Of a stretch of DNA of 55,380 nucleotides, positions 19,501-26,963 are shown piece by piece; the first letter of the stretch is position 1, and the number at the start of each line of letters is the position of its first letter. Under the pieces are notes generated by a model. The model saw only the letters and a program-made list of their open reading frames with translations, was not told where the DNA came from and searched no databases. The position numbers and the translations under genes are program-made. This DNA is from Lachnospiraceae bacterium (GTDB taxonomy: Bacteria > Bacillota > Clostridia > Lachnospirales > Lachnospiraceae), in contig JAQVHQ010000021.1 of the NCBI GenBank assembly GCA_028696165.1, positions 1-55,380 on the forward strand, written 5' to 3'.

Positions 19501-20636
19501 TAAGCAAAAAAATAAATGACAGGATAATCGCCTATTATTTAAATAAAAATATGATTTTGGCGCAAGAAGATACCAATGGAGAGCGGTTGGATTTCCTATA
19601 TGATGATAATGGGAATGTATTTGCGTTTCAATACAAAGATAAATATTACTATTATCAGCGCAACATACAAAAGGATGTTATTGGGATACTGAATTCAGAA
19701 GGCATGCAAGTTGTAACATATAAATACAATTCATGGGGAAAAGTACTTAACATAGCAGGAACAGCAGCGGATACTTTGGGGATCATCAATCCATTCCGTT
19801 ATCGTGGTTACTATTATGATCAGGAGACTCAGTTATATTATTTGCAGAGCCGCTATTATGATCCTGAGACTGGAAGATTTGTCAACGCAGATCAATATGT
19901 ATCTACAGAGCAGGGAACGCTTGGAAATAATATGTATACATATGCACAGAATGATCCTATTAATAAGGAAGATCCAAGTGGACAGATTGTTCAATGTATT
20001 ATTTTGGGTGCATTTATTGGCACAGTACTTGGAGCAGCAATAAGTGGGGGTATGAGTGCAGCCGAAGCAAGCATAGAAGGAAAAGATCCACGAGAAGCAT
20101 TCAAAAATGGACTTATAAGTGGTGCAATTGTAGGAGGAATTACAGGTGCGTTGGTACCACTGGGGCTTAGTGTTACGGGTTCAATATTTATAGGCGCAGC
20201 AACATCTGCTGGTATAAATATTGCAATGCAATCAATACAGAACAAAAATGGTAAGATAGATTGGGATGAAGTTGTTATTGCTGGAGTCAAAGGAAGCGTA
20301 ACTGGTGGGTTAGGAGCAGTTGGCAGTGGGTGCTTTACGGCTGCTGAGTCACTTTTGGTTCTTGCTACTGGTGGAACAGTTACATCTTTAGGTGTGGAGA
20401 CGGTTTCACTGGGTGTAAAAGCAGTAGTTCAGAATGTAGCTTCAAATAAAGCAAAAACAAAAAATAAAACCAGTAACTCTCGTTTTAAAACGCAAAGATA
20501 TAATCTTCCACAGATAAGTATAAGAAAAATCAGGCGCCCGGTTAACAGGGTACGGATTCCAGTGATAATATATAGGAGACGACCGTTTAAATCAGCATCA
20601 TACTTTTTCTTAAAAATGTCATGGAGATTTATGTAA
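13557..20636 (+). CDS. Rhs/YD-repeat polymorphic toxin-like protein with ricin-type lectin modules
   Basis: 2359-residue giant protein with no visible signal peptide. In order: an N-terminal beta-rich region; a DNRLRE-type domain (about residues 290-430); a YD-repeat shell (about 600-800); two jelly-roll carbohydrate-binding-like modules (about 811-970 and 978-1140); two ricin-type beta-trefoil modules (about 1230-1385 and 1387-1524, with repeated QKW/QKF motifs); more YD repeats; and the RHS core (RYRGYYYDQETQLYYLQSRY, then DPETGRFVNAD, ending DPINKEDPSG near residue 2142). The last 216 residues are a Gly-rich hydrophobic segment and a very basic 50-residue tail, the position of a variable toxin. 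AT-rich relative to neighbours, suggesting acquisition. GGAGG is 11 bp before ATG 13557. Confidence 0.88.
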   Translation: MIMKAPISSSELCDSKIIEELVENRTENIKHFITENHGGVAVMYPEAVHYSEGGKWKDIDNSLEEDYSNSVYQNKASGLKVKFAKHGTANKLVSLHIDNNKLSWGLESVGKSKSKDCVFQLLKEEPLADIDKSLDNPIEEWNNKKMKVEHICSGGFYENIFDGITITYKLEGKILREIIAIANKNAVDTKISFRIRHKKMGIRLGTSGVVEVFKLDEPDTVVYFFSAPCMYDAAGNFSEKTSYKIEEAGKEESVLNIVTDLEWMNAAERIYPIIIDPDTETSHSSKNIVDTFVRQKYPASSVVSSYGSFYVANNNGYGICRSFLKFASLPAIPGGAVIYNARLNIWQYGYSSYEDHGFYVTAHKVNSGWAPGSTTWNNQPACESEVLDYAKMEKVTSGSTLYITPKQFNVTKLVREWYNTGINNGIMLKMKDESIRAESVFVSSDHPTGGTLGITSDMFPAGIIYYRDVNGLEDYYSYHTQSAGRTGEGHVNDFNGNLVFVHSDTTISGSCFPVTLSHVYNLSQRDEWERVGFGWRLSAHQKLQSSGIEHFPYVYTDGDGTKHYFYKDTEDGNKLKDEEGIGFTITQTSSLDSQSYMVMETKEHIKISFRQDGWISKEIDTNGNSITYHYAADQWGDRLVQIENSTGSKIFLVYGTDGKLDSLTDEVGRKVYYHYEDRKLCRITYPDGEVSQYMYSGHELIGVRAIDGYELHYTYVQDCNVRRIGGIMEKGGNVSGQEIKISYYNGTSTVFEETELKGNLGDSRNSKKYTYQFDTNGRAVCVCDENGNAANYSFFKQGQKNNKLSSQGNTMKTVINYVLNCRFEESLNWWEIYSIDKSQVQVDTTQGYIGNKSVKIIRTSTGNNASGVLQTVNLKPGTYTASAYFKIQDITGAEARMGIAIIGIKKDGTNVYLPSSPGLREQTDDSIDQGWKREYVTFAINEAYQGVAIVGAFFNGAGVGWVSCFQLEEGRKINPLNIMENGSFEVMGQATDTIPVTFGSILTNNVPGGDGQNSEIYKYDSHSLRIYGEVEKRKGFWKKIPISGSEKDIFSISGWAKGKGVPGKEFSMVIGIEYEDNTVKWTDIPFNPNVSEWQFVSQIVSANDQISDTEKRYKSILFYIFFGNNANDAFFDGIQIIRDDAESYVYDNAGNLISTKSAAEKSGFSYDKNNDISKAMDISGTSFEYGYDDKHNMVYAVNSEQVEYQFQYDMHGNPIKINACGGKFGNAVTPGKTYYIRERVSGNCIGTLGSSTAAGTSANLWEYTAALSQKWKIVDVGSGYVNIIPLHAPKMALEVKDAADAEGAKVQINSRNNGDSQKFKIQVMRDGSYHIIAKCSKDKRCLTNASNSTANGELITTWAINNDYDRQKWYFESAYNNASDVPENKKVYEMRIMHSNMYLDVSGKSSEEGTHLVQYYGNATDAQKFVIVHNDDAYTIHPIYATEKALTVNQNSQGQDEIVIKAYEAGYIKQKFQFVKCGNAYAISHMGTGKVLEIPNNSRSINVNIQLGIVSETGFAKNQLFVLECKEAVLATSMTYTANGRNPLSVTDSRGNTIRYEYDGKERMLKRTIDASGNTTEYEYDNNTDQMLQIIKTINGEKQVLVEYAYDKDRLKSTKHNGFLYEQIYDAFGNETIIRVAGCDQQRISYHAHNGLVDMITYADGTKMQNVYDQDEQIVEQNIILQDGTTQKLYSAEYDNYGNMEEYQDHCNSISYHYQYDLIGRLLGIETSNGFVNRVSYDNKNRLSSLIYKVKGVGNKIEIVYGDVDKQELPGLSYGVNINNERKLEYAYDGLARINRVKTNLSDAKSIEREYEFEAGKGLGHTTCLPACVRDNGHAIWYTYDANGNIKKISEEVDNIQQLMAAYYYDELNQLIRENNKWEDKTILYAYDMYGNILERTAYAYTENPIASDSGVIQRDVYTYREDGWKDQLLAYNNETISYNSMGNPLNYRGMSMEWENGKQLAKVTKPLLNMEFHYDIDGNRVSKKINDRIIAYYLNKNMILAQEDTNGERLDFLYDDNGNVFAFQYKDKYYYYQRNIQKDVIGILNSEGMQVVTYKYNSWGKVLNIAGTAADTLGIINPFRYRGYYYDQETQLYYLQSRYYDPETGRFVNADQYVSTEQGTLGNNMYTYAQNDPINKEDPSGQIVQCIILGAFIGTVLGAAISGGMSAAEASIEGKDPREAFKNGLISGAIVGGITGALVPLGLSVTGSIFIGAATSAGINIAMQSIQNKNGKIDWDEVVIAGVKGSVTGGLGAVGSGCFTAAESLLVLATGGTVTSLGVETVSLGVKAVVQNVASNKAKTKNKTSNSRFKTQRYNLPQISIRKIRRPVNRVRIPVIIYRRRPFKSASYFFLKMSWRFM

Positions 20637-20689
20637 TATGAGAAAACGGGGCGTTAGTTTATTGTGGGGAATGTTTTGGAGGGCAAATC

Positions 20690-21271
20690 ATGAGGGTTAT
20701 TGCAAGCAAGTTTGGAACAATATTTTATTCTATATTTTTTGGGATATGGATATGGGCTTTATCTGGAAATCCATTGGGTGTATTTGAAGGAGGGAAAATA
20801 ACTATTTGGGATGTTGTTGTAGGTCTTATATTAATGATATATATGGCCGTGGCAGCGGGTTGTCTTTTATGTGCAATAGCATCCAGTCGAATTATTTCAA
20901 TTAGTGAAGAAGGTATAGGTGTGCGTTGGATTTTTTGGAAGATTCTTATTCCATGGGAAGAGATTAAAGAAGTGGGAACAGGTTTTTCTTTTTTATATGA
21001 AATATATCAATATTGGTTTCGCGGTAAAAATGTAATATACTTTTCGACTAAGAAACTTCCAAATGGAAATTCAAAGGAGGAGAGAGATAAAAAAGATTTT
21101 GAAATAATCGCGAATGCAGTAATACATGTTATACTGCCAAAGAAAAAAGATTGGGTTTTAACAATTGGGTATTCGAAAAAACGAATGGCGTATATTAATT
21201 CGCTGAAGGCTGTAAAGGAAATGCGGTTGAAGCAACTGGAGGCATGGGAAGAGTCAAATTGGAAGGAATAG
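20690..21271 (+). CDS. Small two-TM protein with PH-like domain; candidate immunity protein
   Basis: 193 residues. Two hydrophobic segments (about residues 8-30 and 40-65) are followed by a compact domain (SISEEGIGVRWIFWKILIPWEEIKEV) resembling bacterial PH-like/YdbT-type folds, and a charged helical tail. I do not recognise a named family. It starts 54 bp after the Rhs stop with TGGAGGG as ribosome binding site, shares the AT-rich composition and is followed by a terminator, so the pair is probably one unit. In Rhs loci the first small downstream gene usually encodes the cognate immunity protein; that role is inferred from position only. Confidence 0.7.
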   Translation: MRVIASKFGTIFYSIFFGIWIWALSGNPLGVFEGGKITIWDVVVGLILMIYMAVAAGCLLCAIASSRIISISEEGIGVRWIFWKILIPWEEIKEVGTGFSFLYEIYQYWFRGKNVIYFSTKKLPNGNSKEERDKKDFEIIANAVIHVILPKKKDWVLTIGYSKKRMAYINSLKAVKEMRLKQLEAWEESNWKE

Positions 21272-21284
21272 GTGTTTATATTAT

Positions 21285-21342
21285 AAAGGCACCGGTACTG
21301 ATTAGAACCCTTCGAGGGGATGTAATGAGTGCCGGTGCTTTT
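21285..21342 (+). terminator. Terminator between the Rhs unit and the convergent GH13 gene
   Basis: AAAGGCACCGGTACT pairs with AGTGCCGGTGCTTTT (one wobble), with an inner CCC/GGGG helix. The A-rich 5' and T-rich 3' flanks make it usable in both directions. Confidence 0.75.
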
Positions 21343-21377
21343 ATGATTAATATATTGCAGATATTAGAAAATGCACT

Positions 21378-23054
21378 TTAGATCTCGATGATTACTGCCT
21401 GGTATCCGCTTAAGTTGATTTTGTTGTCAGATGTGATATCTACTTTATCACTGTTGCTTAATACTACCTTTTTGCATTCGGCCGGGAGTGCTATGGTGCG
21501 TTCCTGGGTCTGATAGTTTCCGATGATTAACAGGGTCTTTTCTTCGCCGCGGCGGTAGAAGGCCATTAAGCGGGATTCGTCTTCCATGTATGGTTCGAAG
21601 GTTCCGTATACTACGGTATCTTTGTATTCTGGATTTTTTCTTAAAGCTGTTAGCTTTTTGTAGTATGAAAATACAGAATCTGGATCGTTGATCTGTGATT
21701 TTGCGTTGATTTTTGTGTGGTTTGGATTTACTTTTAACCATGGTTTTCCGGTGGTGAAACCTGCATTTTCGCTGTCGTCCCACTGGAATGGGGTGCGGGC
21801 GTTGTCGCGGCTGTAGTATTTTACGGCTTCGAGGGCGTCTGCTTCTGAGAGGCCTGCATTTAATGCTACCTGATATTCGTCTAATGTTGAGATGTCGTCG
21901 ATTTCATCGATGGATTTGAAATCGACATTTTCCATTCCGATTTCCTGTCCTTCGTAGATGAATGGGAGACCTCTTAACATAAACTGCATGGTTGCCAGCA
22001 TCTTTTTGCAGGTGTCATTTGCTTCGCCGGCCGGGATGTAGCGGCTTACGCCACGTGGCTCATCGTGATTTTCGATGATGGTGGAGATGAAGCCGTTTTC
22101 TTTGATGATTTTCTGGGTTTCGAAGCAGCATGCTTTGTAGTCGTCCGGGGTGATGTGTTTGCAGTCGTACCAGCCTTTTTCGCTTTCACCGAAGATGGTG
22201 GAGCGGAAGTCGTACATGGTTGAGAAGTATCCATTGTCACCGATGAAGTTTGGGATGTCTTCTTCTTTTTCGTTAAATACTTCACCTGCGGTGAATGCAT
22301 CGTATTTGGCGAAGGTTTTGTCGCGCATTTCGGTTAGAAAGTCTCCTACACCTACGGCATCTTTTAACATTAATGTTGCAGCTGCCATGCCGTCTTCGCG
22401 GTCTGCAGGGTAGTTGTATGCGGTGAATGGAAGGGCTTTTTTGATGTTGATGATTGCGTCGATACGGAATCCTGCTAATCCTTTGTCCAGCCACCAGTTT
22501 ATCATTTCATAGATTTTCTCACGTAATTCTTCATTTTCCCAGTTTAAGTCCGGCTGCTTTTTGTGGAACAGGTGGAGATAGTATTTGGTGGTTCCCGGAA
22601 CTGGTTCCCAGGCACTTCCGCCAAAGTAGGAACGCCAGTTGTTTGGTGCGTGTCCGTCTACGCCTTCTTCGAAGTAGAAGTAGGATGCATATTTTCCGGT
22701 AGGATCGGCTAATGCTTTCTGGAACCATTCGTGTTCGTCGGAGCAGTGGTTTACTACCAGGTCCATAAGGATGTACATGTCACGTTTTTTTGCTTCTGCA
22801 ATCAGTTCATCCATATCGTCCATAGTGCCGAAGCGTGGGTCGATGTTGTAGTAATCAGAGATGTCATATCCCTGATCTGCTAATGGGGAACAGTAACAAG
22901 GTGAGAGCCAGATGATGTCGGCACCTAAGTCTTTTAAATAGTCTAATTTTTCTATAATACCACGTAAATCACCGATTCCGTTACCGGTTGTATCGTTAAA
23001 ACTCTTTGGATAAATCTGATATGCTACTTTCTCATGCCACCACTTTTTCTGCAT
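21378..23054 (-). CDS. GH13 alpha-glucosidase (second copy, oligo-1,6-glucosidase type)
   Basis: 558-residue cytoplasmic GH13 enzyme: WWHEKVAYQIYPKSF, GNGIGDLRGI, DLVVNHCSDEH, nucleophile Asp199 in GFRIDAI, acid/base Glu258 in TAGEVFNE, transition-state Asp331 in NHDEPR. The start at 23054 is supported by AAGGAGGA 6 bp upstream; longer in-frame starts lack a site. It is a distinct paralogue of the enzyme at 2349, and the two probably split substrates (isomaltose-, maltose- or trehalose-6-phosphate-type; not resolvable here). Its promoter carries the same operator as the first GH13 gene. The coding strand is unusually C/A-rich toward the 3' end, so the plus strand is G/T-rich, matching the local strand skew in malQ. 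Confidence 0.92.
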   Translation of the reverse strand: MQKKWWHEKVAYQIYPKSFNDTTGNGIGDLRGIIEKLDYLKDLGADIIWLSPCYCSPLADQGYDISDYYNIDPRFGTMDDMDELIAEAKKRDMYILMDLVVNHCSDEHEWFQKALADPTGKYASYFYFEEGVDGHAPNNWRSYFGGSAWEPVPGTTKYYLHLFHKKQPDLNWENEELREKIYEMINWWLDKGLAGFRIDAIINIKKALPFTAYNYPADREDGMAAATLMLKDAVGVGDFLTEMRDKTFAKYDAFTAGEVFNEKEEDIPNFIGDNGYFSTMYDFRSTIFGESEKGWYDCKHITPDDYKACCFETQKIIKENGFISTIIENHDEPRGVSRYIPAGEANDTCKKMLATMQFMLRGLPFIYEGQEIGMENVDFKSIDEIDDISTLDEYQVALNAGLSEADALEAVKYYSRDNARTPFQWDDSENAGFTTGKPWLKVNPNHTKINAKSQINDPDSVFSYYKKLTALRKNPEYKDTVVYGTFEPYMEDESRLMAFYRRGEEKTLLIIGNYQTQERTIALPAECKKVVLSNSDKVDITSDNKINLSGYQAVIIEI

Positions 23055-23115
23055 GGTAAATCCTCCTTTAATTATGAAATGTTTATATGGAAACTCGTAA
23101 TTGATTTCTAAATTC

Positions 23116-23144
23116 AATTTAGCATGGATTGCGAAAGTGCACAA
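23116..23144 (-). promoter_or_regulatory. Promoter of the second GH13 gene
   Basis: Read on the minus strand: -35 TTGTGC (23144-23139), 17-bp spacer, TGC-extended -10 TAAATT (23121-23116). Spacing and extension are the same as in the promoter at 2251-2279. Confidence 0.65.
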
Positions 23145-23146
23145 TA

Positions 23147-23162
23147 GGTGTTTCGCAACACC
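23147..23162 (-). promoter_or_regulatory. Palindromic operator GGTGTTGCGAAACACC (copy 2)
   Basis: Identical to the operator at 2233-2248 and also 2 bp upstream of the -35. The identity continues through TATTGT into the -35 hexamer. This marks both GH13 genes as one regulon. The rest of the divergent gap, 23163-23343, is AT-rich with no clear feature. Confidence 0.75.
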
Positions 23163-23343
23163 TTGGAAAGGAGAATATAATATTTATAATATAGAACGAA
23201 AATATCAGAAATATAGGAAAAATAAATAAAAAGGCATGTATAATAAAAGCACTATTTTGTGAAATATGCAGTGTTGAATTTCAATAAGAATCAATGTATG
23301 CTGAAAGGCACAATAGCCGGATACATATGCTGAATAAAGGTAT

Positions 23344-23372
23344 TTGACAAATTATCTGTCATTCAATATTGT
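23344..23372 (+). promoter_or_regulatory. Promoter of the Mop gene
   Basis: -35 TTGACA (23344-23349), 17-bp spacer and -10 TATTGT (23367-23372). Several TTGACA/TGTCA half-sites within 23344-23392 form imperfect dyads that could be regulator sites. Confidence 0.5.
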
Positions 23373-23452
23373 GTACATTATACAATGTGTCAAGACTTTT
23401 TTGATGTAGTATTTGTTCTATGGTGATAATACGAATAGAAGGAGACAGTTTG

Positions 23453-23665
23453 ATGAAAATCAGTGCGAGAAATCAGTTTAAAGGTAAAATTACAGAAATT
23501 AATGAAGGAGCTGTTAATGCAATTGTGACAATTGATATCGGAGGCGGCAATATTGTTTCTTCTACTATTTCTATGGCAGCAGTGAAAGAACTGGGCTTAG
23601 AAGTTGGAAAAGAAGCGTATGCTATAATTAAAGCAACTTCTGTTATGGTTGGTGTGGACGAGTAA
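23453..23665 (+). CDS. Mop/TOBE-domain molybdate-binding protein
   Basis: A 70-residue single Mop (TOBE) domain: ISARNQFKGKITEINEGAVNA, then a VTIDIGGG strand and the ELGLEVGKEAYAIIKATSVMVG C-terminal part. These small proteins oligomerise and bind molybdate or tungstate oxyanions in the cytoplasm, serving storage or sensing. ATG 23453 has GGAG 8 bp upstream; the upstream in-frame ATG at 23420 has none. It is monocistronic, with its own promoter and terminator; no molybdate transporter or cofactor gene is nearby. Confidence 0.9.
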   Translation: MKISARNQFKGKITEINEGAVNAIVTIDIGGGNIVSSTISMAAVKELGLEVGKEAYAIIKATSVMVGVDE

Positions 23666-23717
23666 AAAGATAGCATGGTAATGAAAAGAATACGATAATA
23701 AAGAGAACATGATAATT

Positions 23718-23765
23718 AAAAGAAGTATCCTGGGAAGTTTGACTTTCGGGATACTTCTTTTTTAT
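23718..23765 (+). terminator. Rho-independent terminator of the Mop gene
   Basis: AAAAGAAGTATCC pairs with GGGATACTTCTTTT across a 17-nt loop, followed by more T residues. The rest of 23766-23953 is AT-rich; a -10-like TATACT at 23853-23858 may serve the protease gene. Confidence 0.8.
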
Positions 23766-23953
23766 AGAATAAAAAATTACAGAACATATTTTTTTCACAA
23801 TTTCACCTTATTTTTATCACATAATTACAACAATTCTATCACAGATTCCCAGTATACTATGAACCATAGAAACGATAAATGAGAGGCAATAATAAAAGAC
23901 ACAAAAGTAAAAGATAGAAAAATAAAAATGAGAAGATAAGGGAGGCATTTATT

Positions 23954-25420
23954 ATGTCAGAATATGGAGATTACAATTTTAACGATAATGGGAAATACGA
24001 TTTCAGGGATGAAAATTATGTCACACCAATGAATCAGAAGTCACCTAAGAAGAAAAGAAATAATACTTATATGAAATGGGTAAAAAGAATCGGTGCAGTT
24101 ACTTTGAGCGCAGTATTATTTGGCGGAGTTGCCGGCGGTGCTTTTCAGGCAGTTAAATATTTGACAGCTGCCCCGGCTGCAGCAACTGCTTCCACACAGA
24201 GTGGAAATTCTTCAAGCAGCCTGATTAAAACAGCAGCAACCTCAGGCGGTTCAACTTCAACAGGCAGTTTGGATGTTTCAAGCATTGCAGAAAATGCTAT
24301 GCCGTCTATCGTTTCTATTACGAATAAATCTGTTCAGGAAGTACAAAGCTACTTCAGCATGTTTGGCCAAGGCGGCGGAACTCAGGAACAGGAGACGGAA
24401 AGTGTTGGATCCGGTATTATCATTGGACAAAATGACAGTGAACTTCTGATTGTTACTAATTATCATGTAATCGAAAGCGCAGATACTTTGACTGCAAGTT
24501 TTATCGACGATCAGGCATATGAAGCAAATGTAAAGGGTACAGACCCGGATAATGATTTGGCGGTAATTGCTGTTTCGCTGGACAGCATTTCAGATGATAC
24601 GATGTCACAGATTGCAGTAGCAACCATGGCAACAGATGAAGACGCAGTCAAGGTTGGCGAGCAGGTGGTGGCTATCGGTAATGCACTTGGCTATGGACAG
24701 TCTGTAACTACAGGTATTGTCAGCGCAACAGAGCGCTCTTTAACTACGACTACAGAAGATGGTACACAGGCAGCCCAAGATGCAGCAGCAGACAGCACAG
24801 CAGAGAATACTTACATTCAGACAGATGCGGCTATTAATCCAGGTAACAGTGGCGGAGCTTTATTGAATATGTCTGGTGAAGTAATCGGTATCAATTCTGC
24901 AAAACTGGCATCTACAGAGATTGAAGGCATGGGATATGCAATTCCTGTTTCAAGAGTATCCGATATTATCGAAAATCTTATGAATCAGACTACAAAGACA
25001 AAATTATCAACAGACGAGCAGGGAAGCATTGGAATCAAGGGCCTTAGTGTGACAGAAGATATCCAGCAGGCTTATTCTATCCCGGCAGGTGTATATGTGT
25101 CAGAAGTAACAAAAGGCGGTGCCGCTGAGGCAGCAGGAATCACTGCGAATTCCGTAATCACTTCTTTTGATGGAACAACAATAACGGATATTTCACAATT
25201 ACAGGACTTGCTGCAGTATTATGCAGAAGGAACTAAGGTAGAAGTAAAACTTCAGGTTCCGGATGGCGACACTTATATAGAAAAAACAGTGACGGTAACT
25301 TTGGGAAAAGCGGTAAGTTCAGATGATACACAGCAAAATGATTCTCAGAGTGATGCACAGAGTGGAAACAGCGGACTGCAGAGCGGATTGACACAGAGTT
25401 ACGGTGGATATATTAGATAA
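23954..25420 (+). CDS. htrA: HtrA/DegP-like serine protease with PDZ domain
   Basis: 488-residue membrane-anchored S1C protease of extracytoplasmic protein quality control. A cytoplasmic N-terminal tail precedes one membrane segment (about residues 47-68) and a Ser/Thr-rich linker. The trypsin-like domain has catalytic His171 (NYHVIE), Asp201 (DNDLAV) and Ser299 (GNSGGAL). One PDZ domain follows (about 355-450) and a Gln/Ser-rich tail. A GGAGG lies upstream of ATG 23954. Its monocistronic setting between two terminators is typical of this stress protease. No two-component partner is adjacent. Confidence 0.92.
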   Translation: MSEYGDYNFNDNGKYDFRDENYVTPMNQKSPKKKRNNTYMKWVKRIGAVTLSAVLFGGVAGGAFQAVKYLTAAPAAATASTQSGNSSSSLIKTAATSGGSTSTGSLDVSSIAENAMPSIVSITNKSVQEVQSYFSMFGQGGGTQEQETESVGSGIIIGQNDSELLIVTNYHVIESADTLTASFIDDQAYEANVKGTDPDNDLAVIAVSLDSISDDTMSQIAVATMATDEDAVKVGEQVVAIGNALGYGQSVTTGIVSATERSLTTTTEDGTQAAQDAAADSTAENTYIQTDAAINPGNSGGALLNMSGEVIGINSAKLASTEIEGMGYAIPVSRVSDIIENLMNQTTKTKLSTDEQGSIGIKGLSVTEDIQQAYSIPAGVYVSEVTKGGAAEAAGITANSVITSFDGTTITDISQLQDLLQYYAEGTKVEVKLQVPDGDTYIEKTVTVTLGKAVSSDDTQQNDSQSDAQSGNSGLQSGLTQSYGGYIR

Positions 25421-25495
25421 GATATACCTCGATAAACTTCGGGTTAATAGAGCAAACAATGACTGGTCAGAATAAAAGAATGAAAAACAGATAAA

Positions 25496-25530
25496 AAATA
25501 AGGTCAGGATAAATTCCTGGCTTTATTTTT
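25496..25530 (+). terminator. Rho-independent terminator of the HtrA gene
   Basis: AAATAAGGTCAGGA pairs with TCCTGGCTTTATTT (two G-T wobbles) followed by TTT. Confidence 0.8.
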
Positions 25531-25593
25531 GCAGAAAAATAGAAAAATCAGTAATATTCTAAGATTATCAAAATTAGAAAAACTAATAGAAAA

Positions 25594-25628
25594 ACAACTT
25601 GTCCACATGACCATACAAGTTGTAATAT
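25594..25628 (+). promoter_or_regulatory. araR promoter overlapped by a dyad (candidate AraR operator)
   Basis: -35 TTGTCC (25599-25604), 18-bp spacer, -10 TAATAT (25623-25628). A perfect inverted repeat ACAACTTGT (25594-25602) / ACAAGTTGT (25615-25623) covers the -35 and most of the spacer, so a bound regulator would block transcription. Autoregulation by AraR is inferred. Confidence 0.5.
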
Positions 25629-25690
25629 GGAAGTATAAGAAATTGCTGCAAAACTTATGGGATTATCTTGAAAGAAGATAAGCACACTGC

Positions 25691-25718
25691 ATTCAAAATC
25701 AGTGCACAGAATTTGAAT
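25691..25718 (+). promoter_or_regulatory. Dyad in the araR leader
   Basis: ATTCAAA and TTTGAAT flank a central GTGCAC in a 28-bp imperfect palindrome downstream of the predicted promoter; a second candidate operator. A CACCG/CGGTG hairpin (25735-25767) follows just before the ribosome binding site. Confidence 0.4.
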
Positions 25719-25781
25719 ACAGATAAACAATTCACCGCTTCAAGTGTTTAGAACATTAAACGGTGGATACAGGAGTAGGCC

Positions 25782-26888
25782 ATGGTAAATGAAAAGGGAA
25801 AGATGAAGTACTTCTCCATCATGGAGGAACTGAAAGCGAAAATCGTAAAGGGTGATATAAAGCCGGGAGAGAAACTTCCGTCAGAAAATGAACTGGTTAC
25901 CCGGTATCAGGTGAGCCGTCATACCATACGAAAAGCTTTGTCCATTTTGCAAAATGAAGGCTATCTGTATTCAGAGCATGGAAAGGGTACCTTTTGTTCA
26001 GAACGGATGCGTCATCAGAAGAACAGCAAGAACATAGGTGTCATTACAACCTATATATCGGATTATATATTTCCGAGGCTGATTCAGGGCATTGACAGTG
26101 TAATGACGGAGAATGGTTACAGTATCATGCTTAAGAATACGGGAAACAGCAGGGATAAGGAAGCCAGAGATTTGGAAGAATTCTTAAGCAAAGATATTGA
26201 TGGGCTGATTATTGAACCAAGTAAGAGTCAGCTGGCATGCAAAAATATTCATTTGTATGAGGCGTTAGACCAATATCAGATTCCTTATGTATTTATTCAG
26301 GGGATTTATACAGAATTAAAGGACAGACCCTGCATTCTGCTGGATGATTGCCAGGGAGAATATCTTCTTACAAAGTACTTGTTGGAGTTGGGCCACAAAC
26401 ACATCCTGGGAGTGTTCAAAGCGGATGACCGCCAGGGAATACAGCGCCATAAGGGATATGTGAAAGCTCTGCAGGAGGGCGGACTTGCATATGATCCAGA
26501 GATGGTTATTTGGTTTCACACTGAGGACAGGCGCACGAAACCTGTTCTTGAAGTGGAGGAGAAGATTCGACAGGGTGTACCATTAGATGCCATAGCCTGC
26601 TATAACGATCAGATTGCCGCAGAGGTGATAAAGAAACTGCAGAGTTTGAACATTCGGGTTCCGGAGGATGTATCTGTCACGGGATATGATAACTCTTATA
26701 TGGCTGAGAACAGCATCGTCAATATGACGACCATAGCTCATCCTCAGGAACAGCTGGGAGCCATGGCAGCAGAACTTTTATTAGAGCAGATTCGTCATGT
26801 GCCCCGGGAAGAGAGTCGTGTGGAACGGTTAATTCAGCCGGAACTTATTGTCCGGGAATCCTGTATGCGCAGAAATGTAAGGATATAA
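25782..26888 (+). CDS. araR: GntR/LacI hybrid arabinose repressor
   Basis: 368-residue AraR-type regulator. An N-terminal GntR winged helix (about residues 8-75: IMEELKAKIVKGDIKPGEKL, PSENELVTRYQVSRHTIRKA) is fused to a LacI-type periplasmic-binding-protein domain (about 85-365: IGVITTYISDYIFPRLIQGI, ending in VTGYDNSYMAEN and MTTIAHPQEQLG). This fusion is the hallmark of AraR, which represses arabinose genes and is released by L-arabinose. AGGAG lies 7 bp before ATG 25782. It directly precedes araA-araB-araD, which supports the assignment. Confidence 0.92.
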   Translation: MVNEKGKMKYFSIMEELKAKIVKGDIKPGEKLPSENELVTRYQVSRHTIRKALSILQNEGYLYSEHGKGTFCSERMRHQKNSKNIGVITTYISDYIFPRLIQGIDSVMTENGYSIMLKNTGNSRDKEARDLEEFLSKDIDGLIIEPSKSQLACKNIHLYEALDQYQIPYVFIQGIYTELKDRPCILLDDCQGEYLLTKYLLELGHKHILGVFKADDRQGIQRHKGYVKALQEGGLAYDPEMVIWFHTEDRRTKPVLEVEEKIRQGVPLDAIACYNDQIAAEVIKKLQSLNIRVPEDVSVTGYDNSYMAENSIVNMTTIAHPQEQLGAMAAELLLEQIRHVPREESRVERLIQPELIVRESCMRRNVRI

Positions 26889-26963
26889 AAAGAGCAACAA
26901 AGGTAAAAATATAAAAAGAACAACAAAAACATAACAAAAAAGAGTATAATGGAGGAAAATGTA

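Noticed and set aside
26944-26949. TATAAT just before araA as a promoter
   Set aside because: It abuts the ribosome binding site, so transcription would start inside it, leaving no usable leader.
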